Shown: positions 4,116 through 8,587 of the stretch, piece by piece
Numbering within the stretch: the stretch's first letter is position 1
How the letters are laid out: each line of letters begins with the position of its first letter
From: Anaerolineales bacterium
Lineage (GTDB): Bacteria > Chloroflexota > Anaerolineae > Promineifilales > Promineifilaceae
Reading direction: 5' to 3'
Length of the DNA: 8,587 nt
Assembly (NCBI GenBank): GCA_020432595.1
Contig: JAGQGA010000140.1
Coordinates: 1-8,587, forward strand
Position numbers and translations under genes: made by a program
Notes under the pieces: generated by a model
Seen by the model: only the letters and a program-made list of their open reading frames with translations
What the model was told of the DNA's origin: nothing
Database searches by the model: none

Positions 4116-6422
4116 ATGTGGAACACGGGTGGAAAACGGCCGTTTTTCGGCCTAACGCGCTGGTTTTGGCTGGGAAACCTGCTGCTGTGGCTGCTGCTGG
4201 GCTGGGCGCAAACCGAAGTTGTCGTCATTGAGGTTGTGCAAGACGGGAGCCGCTGCCGTGCCTTGCTGCCCGAAGGGCGCAGCAGCGAGATTACTTGTTA
4301 TGGGGTTGCCAATGGCTCCGTAGGGATTTACCAGCCGGCTCAGCCTCGCTGGGCGCAGGTGGCAGCGCGGTTGCCGTGGGACTGGGTGTGGGAACAACAG
4401 GCAGCATTGCAACTGCCAGCTTGGCAGCAAACCCCGGATGGGCTAAAGGTGACGGTGCCGCAGTGGGGGCTGGCGCGACGGCAAACGACGCTGGTGGAAG
4501 GGGCAGACAGGGTCACGGTGCGGCTGCGGCGGCTGGATGGCGAGGTGGGGGTGGTGCTGCTGGGGGAAAACGGCCGTTTTGGATACACCTTCATTGTTTC
4601 CAGCGACAATCGGCGTGGGGTGTGGTGGCAGTGGCAAGACGGCCGTCCCACCGTGCCGTTGGAGGGTGTGCCGTTTCAAAAGCCCGTTGTGGCACAATTG
4701 CAAACCTTGACCCGCAAAGTCATTGGCACAACCTGGGGTATTTGGCTGTTGTTGCCGCTGGCGGCATTGTTACGGCGGCTGGTTAGCCAGATAGAGCAGG
4801 TTCGACGACAGACGACCGACCAACGACCACCCTTCGTCGTCCGTCGTCCGTTGTCCATCGTCCCGTTTCCTCTCAAAATGGTACCGCTAATCTGGCTGGC
4901 GTTTGCCCTGGCCTTGCTCATTGCCAGCCGCGTGCTGGAGCGTGTGCCACATGTGCAGGATTCCGTCACCTACCTTTTTCAGGCGCAAACCTTGGCGCGG
5001 GGCAGCCTGACCGCGCCCGCCCCACCCTTGCCAGACTTTTTTACCCAGGAGTTTTTGCTGGTGCGGCAGGGCAAATGGTTTGGCAAATATCCCCCCGGTT
5101 TTCCGCTGCTGCTGGCGGTGGGGGTGCGATTGGGTGTGCCTTGGGTGGTGAACCCACTGTTGGCGGTGCTGTCGCTGTCGCTGCTGTTTCAACTGGGGAG
5201 GAGGCTGTATGGGCGTGAGGTGGGGGTCATAACGGCCGTTCTTGCCCTCGCCTCCCCCTTCTTTGTCATCATGACTGGTACCTACATGGCGCACGTGGCC
5301 GAACTGTTTTGGGTGCTGCTGTTTATGGTGGCGTGGTTGGCCGGGCAAAAACGGCGGCTGGGGTTGGCGCGGAGGGTTGCTTTTTGGAGTCTGGCGGGGG
5401 TGGCGTTGGGCATGGCACTGCTGACGCGGCAATTTGCCGCCATGGCCGTGGGGGTTCCCTTTGCCCTGCTGACACTTTTACAGAATATTTTACGCAAAGG
5501 CGCAAAGACGCAAAGACCAAAAGCCTTTTTTTGCGCCTTTGCGCCTTTGCGTGAGCTTCAAGTAGGGCAGTTGGCTGTGGTTGGCTTGTTAACTGGGGTG
5601 GCGGTGGGGCTGCTGCTGGGCTATCAGTGGCGGGTGACGGGCAATCCGTGGCTTGACCCGCGCCTGCTGTTTTGGCCGTATGACCGGGTGGGTTTTGGCG
5701 AGGGGGTGGGCGAGTCGTCTAACGTCATTTTGTTTGATAACCGGGGGGCTGTTCTGGCACTAACCTGGGTGATGGACCCAACCCAACCGCCGCGAGGCCA
5801 TACGCTGGCGCGGGGGCTGTATAATGTGAAGCAAAATTGGCTGGCACTGGCAGCAATGTTTTTGGTGGTGCCGGGTGGTTTGGCACTGGTGTGGCTGGGG
5901 GTGCTGGGGCGCAGGCCGGTTTGGGGGACGTGGGTGCTGGGGGGAACGGCCGTTTCTGGCATCACCGCCTACATTTTCTACTGGCATCCTGGCATTATGT
6001 ATGGGCCGCGCTACTTTTACGCCATTTTACCGGCTTTGCTGCTGTTGGCTGGGCAGGGGTTGAAAACGGCCGTTGGTCAACGCCAAGTTGTTGCTCTGCT
6101 TTTGGGGCTGCTGCTGTTGGCTGGCATTGTGAAGGCACCCCAATGGGCGGCTGCGTATCGGGATTTCAACTTTGTGGATGGTGATTTGCTGGCGCAGGTG
6201 CAGGAAACGATTCAAACGCCGGCATTGGTGTTTGTCGGCAGCAAAACGGGGGATTGGTGGGATTATGGTGCTTTTTTCTCGGCCAACACCCCGTGGCTGG
6301 ACGGCCCTATTGTGTTTGCCCGTGACCAGGGGGAAGCGGCTAACCGGCGGCTGTTGGCGGCGTTTCCCAACCGGGTGGCGTATGTGTGGCGGGACGGGGT
6401 GTTGGTGAAGCTGGGGGAATAG
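4116..6422 (+). CDS. polytopic GT-C (ArnT/PMT-like) glycosyltransferase with extra N-terminal module
   Basis: This 768-residue membrane protein resembles bacterial GT-C transferases that move sugars from polyprenyl-phosphate carriers to acceptors outside the membrane. Evidence: PHVQDSVTYLFQAQTLARG with the probable catalytic Asp282 at the start of the first outer loop, GKYPPGFPLLLAVG (323-336), an outer-loop YWHPGIMYGPRYFYAILPAL block, at least ten hydrophobic spans from residue 255 on, and a soluble C-terminal tail. Before this core stands an extra module: a membrane span (~13-30), about 170 non-membrane residues rich in Trp and beta-like stretches, and a span at ~207-222. Two palindromic repeats are read through in frame, at residues ~230-249 and ~459-480, both giving basic loops. 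Five AACGGCCGTT copies also lie inside. ATG 4116 is the first start after the divergent promoter region. The donor and acceptor are unknown. Confidence 0.85.
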   Translation: MWNTGGKRPFFGLTRWFWLGNLLLWLLLGWAQTEVVVIEVVQDGSRCRALLPEGRSSEITCYGVANGSVGIYQPAQPRWAQVAARLPWDWVWEQQAALQLPAWQQTPDGLKVTVPQWGLARRQTTLVEGADRVTVRLRRLDGEVGVVLLGENGRFGYTFIVSSDNRRGVWWQWQDGRPTVPLEGVPFQKPVVAQLQTLTRKVIGTTWGIWLLLPLAALLRRLVSQIEQVRRQTTDQRPPFVVRRPLSIVPFPLKMVPLIWLAFALALLIASRVLERVPHVQDSVTYLFQAQTLARGSLTAPAPPLPDFFTQEFLLVRQGKWFGKYPPGFPLLLAVGVRLGVPWVVNPLLAVLSLSLLFQLGRRLYGREVGVITAVLALASPFFVIMTGTYMAHVAELFWVLLFMVAWLAGQKRRLGLARRVAFWSLAGVALGMALLTRQFAAMAVGVPFALLTLLQNILRKGAKTQRPKAFFCAFAPLRELQVGQLAVVGLLTGVAVGLLLGYQWRVTGNPWLDPRLLFWPYDRVGFGEGVGESSNVILFDNRGAVLALTWVMDPTQPPRGHTLARGLYNVKQNWLALAAMFLVVPGGLALVWLGVLGRRPVWGTWVLGGTAVSGITAYIFYWHPGIMYGPRYFYAILPALLLLAGQGLKTAVGQRQVVALLLGLLLLAGIVKAPQWAAAYRDFNFVDGDLLAQVQETIQTPALVFVGSKTGDWWDYGAFFSANTPWLDGPIVFARDQGEAANRRLLAAFPNRVAYVWRDGVLVKLGE
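4135..4144. repeat. AACGGCCGTT palindrome 9
   Basis: At codons 7-10 of the glycosyltransferase, read G-K-R-P-F, the only exact copy in this frame. The palindrome extends to AAAACGGCCGTTTT. Confidence 0.95.
4569..4578. repeat. AACGGCCGTT palindrome 10
   Basis: In the glycosyltransferase N-terminal module, read E-N-G-R-F-G; extends to AAAACGGCCGTTTT. A near-copy, GACGGCCGTC, lies at 4638-4647. Confidence 0.95.
4803..4862. repeat. GACGAC / GTCGTC imperfect inverted repeat inside the glycosyltransferase gene
   Basis: The left part is built of GACGAC, GACCGAC and CAACGACC units; the right part of CGTCGTCCGTCGTCCG units, roughly the reverse complement (about 19 of 28 positions pair by eye). It is translated as RRQTTDQRPPFVVRRPLSIV, a proline- and arginine-rich link between the N-terminal module and the GT core. 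A related stretch lies at 6457-6487. Confidence 0.7.
5231..5240. repeat. AACGGCCGTT palindrome 11
   Basis: In a glycosyltransferase membrane span, read I-T-A-V-L. One of the sharpest skew changes: 12 G in the left 20 bases, 12 C in the right 20. Confidence 0.95.
5492..5552. repeat. GCGCAAAG hairpin element read in frame within the glycosyltransferase gene
   Basis: Arms 5492-5514 (ACGCAAAGGCGCAAAGACG then CAAA) and 5530-5552 are reverse complements over 23 bp with a single mismatch, around a 15-nt loop. It is translated as RKGAKTQRPKAFFCAFAPLR, a basic loop between two membrane spans (…ALLTLLQNIL and VGQLAVVGLLTG…). Each arm is itself built of short tandem GCAAAG units. Confidence 0.85.
5945..5954. 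repeat. AACGGCCGTT palindrome 12
   Basis: In the glycosyltransferase, read G-T-A-V-S. The left 20 bases hold 14 G, the right 20 eight C. Confidence 0.95.
6065..6074. repeat. AACGGCCGTT palindrome 13
   Basis: In the glycosyltransferase, read K-T-A-V-G, 120 bp after copy 12. The left flank is G-rich, the right neutral. Confidence 0.95.
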
Positions 6423-6435
6423 GGTGGTGCGGAGA

Positions 6436-6445
6436 AACGGCCGTT
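6436..6445. repeat. AACGGCCGTT palindrome 14
   Basis: In the gap after the glycosyltransferase, 13 bases beyond its stop and just left of the GTCGTC repeat; extends to AAACGGCCGTTT. Confidence 0.95.
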
Positions 6446-6456
6446 TTTCATGACTT

Positions 6457-6487
6457 AGTCCGTCGTCTGTCGTCTGTCGTCCGTCGT
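6457..6487. repeat. GTCGTC repeat between glycosyltransferase and surface-protein genes
   Basis: TAGTCCGTCGTCTGTCGTCT followed by GTCGTCCGTCG is a tandem run of GTCGTC(C/T) units, matching the right arm of the repeat inside the glycosyltransferase. It lies a few bases after an AACGGCCGTT copy in the 122-bp gap 6423-6544. Apart from these repeats the gap holds two TTGGTAAAC copies (6495-6503 and 6528-6536) and no clear promoter. Confidence 0.7.
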
Positions 6488-6544
6488 TTTCCCGTTGGTA
6501 AACCGTGTTCGCCGCCAGCAGGTCGCTTTGGTAAACTTGCGCCC

Positions 6545-7888
6545 ATGACAAATCGAATGCAAACATCCTGGTTGGTGGTGGCTGTGGCCGCTGTGGTGGT
6601 AGTGGCAGCATTGGCGTTGGGCTGGCGGCTGCTCAATGGCGATAGCAGTCTGCTGCGAAATGTGGTGGTCAATAAGGCGACTATTACCCCCAACGCTGAC
6701 GGATCTGATGATGCCACGCTGATTTCCTACGAAATTTCGCGTAATGCTACAGTTTCTATCTTTTTTGAGAATGCTGCCGGGGAGCATTTTTACTTCCGGC
6801 AGGAGAAGCCACGTGGGGCGGGGGCGTATTCGGTGCTGTTTAGCGGCGTGGTAGATGGCTATGTGCTGCCGGATGAGCAGGTGGAGGGGGAGGTGCTGGC
6901 GCGGCTGCTGCGGGATGGGAAGTATACGTGGTGGTTAACGGCCGTTGATGAATCCGGCATTACCGAAACAGCACAAGGACAGCTAATCATTGCCGATGCC
7001 GACCCCGACCTGCCGGAAATGCGAAATTTCACCCTCAGCAAACAGCTTTTTACCCCCAACCGGGATGGGATTGATGACCGCGTGCAGGCACAGCTCTTTT
7101 TAGCCAAGGATGTGGCCGATTTGCAGGTCTATTTGCTGACTCCCGAAGGGCTGGAAATGCGCGTGCCAGAGCTGGAGCGCGATGTTCCGGCCAATGGTTC
7201 CGGCCGACATTATTTTGACTATGAGGGTGGGGTGGACAACGGCGAAACACCGCCGCCAGATGGTACGTACCCGATTTTTGCCGTGGCGCAGGATTTGGAG
7301 GGGCAGCGGATGCGGGTGCAAAGTGAGCTGACCATTCAGTTCGGCGGGGTGCCGCGTGCCGACATTTTTGCCCCGCCCAATGGCGAGACGGTGGCCTGGG
7401 ATTTAACGGCCGTTGCTCTCTGCGACACCATCCACTTCACCCTCACCATCTCCAACTACGGCAACACCCCCATTCGCACCACCGGGCCGGAACCTGGCAC
7501 AGTGTATGACTCCGACTGGAACTACAACACCCTCGGTTGGCACACCGAATCAGGTGCGTGGCGCGTGGCAATTGGCTATGAAAACGAGCTAACCAACTAC
7601 CCCTATCGCTGGGCCATTGGCAACACCGAAGATTTGCAGGAAATAGACGGCTACTACTACCTCATGCCTGGCGACCGCGCCGTCGTTACCGGCGGTATCC
7701 GCGTCGTAGACGTGTTTGGCGACCGCAATCCCCAGCCCATTTGGGCTGGGCTAATTCACGAAGACGTGGAGATTGCCCAATTCAACACCCACGTTGACCC
7801 AAATGCCATCCTCGTAGACATCCCCGATGCTGCCAACCGCCAACCATGCCCATCCCGCGACATTCCCCAAAAACCTGAAACGCCATAA
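6545..7888 (+). CDS. membrane-anchored surface protein with two FlgD/CHU_C-like Ig modules
   Basis: A 447-residue protein of unknown role, probably outside the cell and held by one N-terminal span (residues ~9-29, LVVAVAAVVVVAALALG). Two similar modules follow: residues ~40-150 with ATITPNADGSDD (45-56), and ~152-270 with QLFTPNRDGIDD (157-168). The T-P-N-x-D-G-x-D-D motif opens FlgD-like and CHU_C-like Ig folds and may bind calcium. Residues ~275-435 form a third beta-rich region (CDTIHFTLTISNYGNTPI, then Trp/Tyr-rich stretches and LMPGDRAVVTGGIRV), which recalls CARDB or NBR1-type Ig domains; this match is weak. The tail is proline-rich. I chose ATG 6545 because it directly precedes the anchor; the frame is open back to 6386 but across repeats and the previous gene. 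No clear Shine-Dalgarno. Two AACGGCCGTT copies lie inside, both read as L-T-A-V. Confidence 0.75.
   Translation: MTNRMQTSWLVVAVAAVVVVAALALGWRLLNGDSSLLRNVVVNKATITPNADGSDDATLISYEISRNATVSIFFENAAGEHFYFRQEKPRGAGAYSVLFSGVVDGYVLPDEQVEGEVLARLLRDGKYTWWLTAVDESGITETAQGQLIIADADPDLPEMRNFTLSKQLFTPNRDGIDDRVQAQLFLAKDVADLQVYLLTPEGLEMRVPELERDVPANGSGRHYFDYEGGVDNGETPPPDGTYPIFAVAQDLEGQRMRVQSELTIQFGGVPRADIFAPPNGETVAWDLTAVALCDTIHFTLTISNYGNTPIRTTGPEPGTVYDSDWNYNTLGWHTESGAWRVAIGYENELTNYPYRWAIGNTEDLQEIDGYYYLMPGDRAVVTGGIRVVDVFGDRNPQPIWAGLIHEDVEIAQFNTHVDPNAILVDIPDAANRQPCPSRDIPQKPETP
6937..6946. repeat. AACGGCCGTT palindrome 15
   Basis: In the first Ig module of the surface protein, read L-T-A-V-D. Confidence 0.95.
7405..7414. 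repeat. AACGGCCGTT palindrome 16
   Basis: In the surface protein at the start of its third domain, read L-T-A-V-A. About 90 bases of strongly C-rich coding sequence follow, after a G-rich first part of the gene. Confidence 0.95.
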
Positions 7889-7897
7889 ACGATAGTT

Positions 7898-7921
7898 GGA
7901 GACGCATCATCATGCGTCTCT
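7898..7921. repeat. GAGACGCAT palindrome (possible mRNA-end hairpin)
   Basis: GAGACGCAT (7899-7907) and ATGCGTCTC (7912-7920) form a 9-bp stem with a 4-nt loop, extended by a G-T pair. It lies 10 bp after the surface-protein stop. No T-run follows, so it is not a classic terminator. It resembles the dispersed GTAGAGACGC...GCGTCTCTAC palindromes I recall from filamentous cyanobacteria. The rest of the gap 7889-8038 shows no convincing promoter. Confidence 0.65.
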
Positions 7922-8031
7922 ACAATGTTGCCCCGCGTTCATAGATGCAGTATCATCGGCACAGTTGTTAAAAGATGCTGGGTTACTGTCTGTCAATATC
8001 CCCATAGCCCAGCCAGTTCCACAAAAAGGTT

Positions 8032-8036
8032 AGGAG
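8032..8036 (+). promoter_or_regulatory. Shine-Dalgarno of the PhnD-like lipoprotein gene
   Basis: AGGAG just before ATG 8039, with only two bases between, shorter than usual. The first ATG is still preferred, since it is followed by a basic stretch and a signal peptide. Confidence 0.45.
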
Positions 8037-8038
8037 AA

Positions 8039-8587
8039 ATGAATAAACCCAAAATACGCAAATGGTCTATTGTTGGTCTAATGACCCTGTTGGTTGTGTT
8101 GGTTGCCTGCCAGCCCACAACGGTAGAGGTCACTCGCGTGGTGACGGAAACCCAAGAGGTAGAAGTTCCCGTTGAAGTGGAAGTGCCGGTTGAAGTGGAA
8201 GTAACCCGCGTGGTGACGGAAACCCAAACGGAAACAGTTGAGGTGATGGTCGAAGAGGCGATGCTCGGTTCCGAAGAACGGCCGATAAAAGTTGTCTTCG
8301 TCCCCTCCGTGGAAGTGGATGCCATCATTTCTGGCGGCGAAGTGCTAGCCCAAGCGTTAGAAGAAGCTACGGGGATGAAATATGAAGTCAGTGTACCGAC
8401 AAGCTATGCTGCCACCATCGAAGAGATGTGTGCTTCCCCTGATGACACCATCGGCTTTATCCCGGCGCAGGGGTATGTGCTGGCAAATAATCGCTGTGGC
8501 GTGACGGTTGGTGCGGCGGCTGTGCGCTTTGGTCTTTCCTGGTACGCTGCCCAATATGTGGTGCCAATGGACAGTGACGCGCAAAGC
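8039..8587 (+). CDS. PhnD-like ABC substrate-binding lipoprotein, N-terminal part (3' end outside window)
   Basis: The 183 visible residues begin with MNKPKIRKW, a hydrophobic stretch and the lipobox LVAC, making Cys24 the likely lipid-anchored first residue. A 45-residue linker follows, in which VTRVVTETQ occurs twice (31-39, 55-63) around EVEVPVEVEVPVEVEV. Val/Glu/Thr/Arg linkers of this kind are frequent in Chloroflexota binding lipoproteins. From residue 80 on, RPIKVVFVPSVEVDAI, GGEVLAQALEEATGMKYEV, PTSYAATIEEM and DDTIGFIPAQGYVLA follow the order of the PhnD/phosphonate-binding fold (PF12974 type), which delivers phosphonate, phosphite or related ligands to an ABC importer. The ligand cannot be told. 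No permease or ATPase for it is in view; they may lie to the right. An imperfect AACGGCCGAT copy lies at 8277-8286. Confidence 0.8.
   Translation, partial: MNKPKIRKWSIVGLMTLLVVLVACQPTTVEVTRVVTETQEVEVPVEVEVPVEVEVTRVVTETQTETVEVMVEEAMLGSEERPIKVVFVPSVEVDAIISGGEVLAQALEEATGMKYEVSVPTSYAATIEEMCASPDDTIGFIPAQGYVLANNRCGVTVGAAAVRFGLSWYAAQYVVPMDSDAQS
8135..8227 (+). repeat. internal DNA repeats coding the lipoprotein linker
   Basis: A 21-bp segment beginning CGCGTGGTGACGGAAACC recurs exactly at 8135-8155 and 8207-8227. Between them GTTGAAGTGGAAGT occurs at 8171-8184 and 8189-8202, an 18-bp period. Identity at DNA level points to recent duplication or slippage, so linker length probably varies between strains. 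Confidence 0.85.

Noticed and set aside
4019..4228. 70-residue upstream extension of psd
   Set aside because: It would run through the divergent promoter region and the 5' end of the glycosyltransferase; its Ser/Arg/Pro-rich peptide has no Psd character, and the family start fits ATG 4018.
6386..6544. Upstream extension of the surface-protein frame
   Set aside because: It overlaps the glycosyltransferase end and translates the decamer and GTCGTC repeats; the membrane anchor begins right after ATG 6545.
177..7414. The regularly recurring decamer as a CRISPR array or tandem repeat
   Set aside because: Spacing is irregular (120 to over 800 bp) and copies lie within conserved reading frames; no spacer structure.
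7993..8328. Ser/Thr-rich minus-strand ORF
   Set aside because: Mirror of the V-E-V-T-R-V-V linker repeats of the lipoprotein; its low complexity comes from those repeats.

Overview
The window looks like chromosomal DNA of a Chloroflexota bacterium, most likely Anaerolineae-like. This is inferred, not searched. The grounds are a moderately high G+C content, a substrate-binding lipoprotein whose Cys-anchored linker is a Val/Glu/Thr/Arg repeat (VEVTRVVTETQ type), and a high density of short palindromic repeats. There is no rRNA, tRNA, CRISPR array, transposase or phage gene.

Layout. Positions 1-312 hold the 3' end of an ABC-transporter ATPase gene. It is followed at 389-1780 by its probable membrane partner, an ABC-2 permease with a SpoIIM-like (DUF95) C-terminal half. 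Converging on it from the other strand is a compact phospholipid cluster, transcribed leftward from about 4018 to 1889: psd (phosphatidylserine decarboxylase), pssA (CDP-diacylglycerol-serine phosphatidyltransferase) and a DUF374/LPLAT acyltransferase. Together PssA and Psd convert CDP-diacylglycerol and serine to phosphatidylserine and then phosphatidylethanolamine. The acyltransferase probably acts in acylating a glycerolipid or lipid A-like substrate. A 97-bp divergent promoter region (4019-4115) separates psd from a rightward gene for a large polytopic glycosyltransferase of the ArnT/PMT-like GT-C type (4116-6422). Then come a membrane-anchored surface protein with two FlgD/CHU_C-like Ig modules (6545-7888) and, running off the right edge, a PhnD-like substrate-binding lipoprotein (8039-8587).

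The most unusual content is the repeat layer. The perfect palindrome AACGGCCGTT occurs 16 times in 8.6 kb, where about 0.01 would be expected by chance. It sits mostly inside coding sequence, and most often reads as Thr-Ala-Val. Around the copies the + strand changes from G-rich on the left to C-rich on the right, so each copy tends to mark a local strand-skew switch. Several other palindromic families are present: a long GCAGATTTTCCTGA hairpin (322-376) with a diverged relative at 1807-1886, GACGAC/GTCGTC repeats (4803-4862, 6457-6487), a GCGCAAAG hairpin (5492-5552) and a GAGACGCAT hairpin (7898-7921). Two of these lie in frame inside the glycosyltransferase gene and add basic peptide stretches to it. 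A second point of biochemical interest is Psd, where the usual Gly-Ser self-cleavage pair appears as Ser-Ser.
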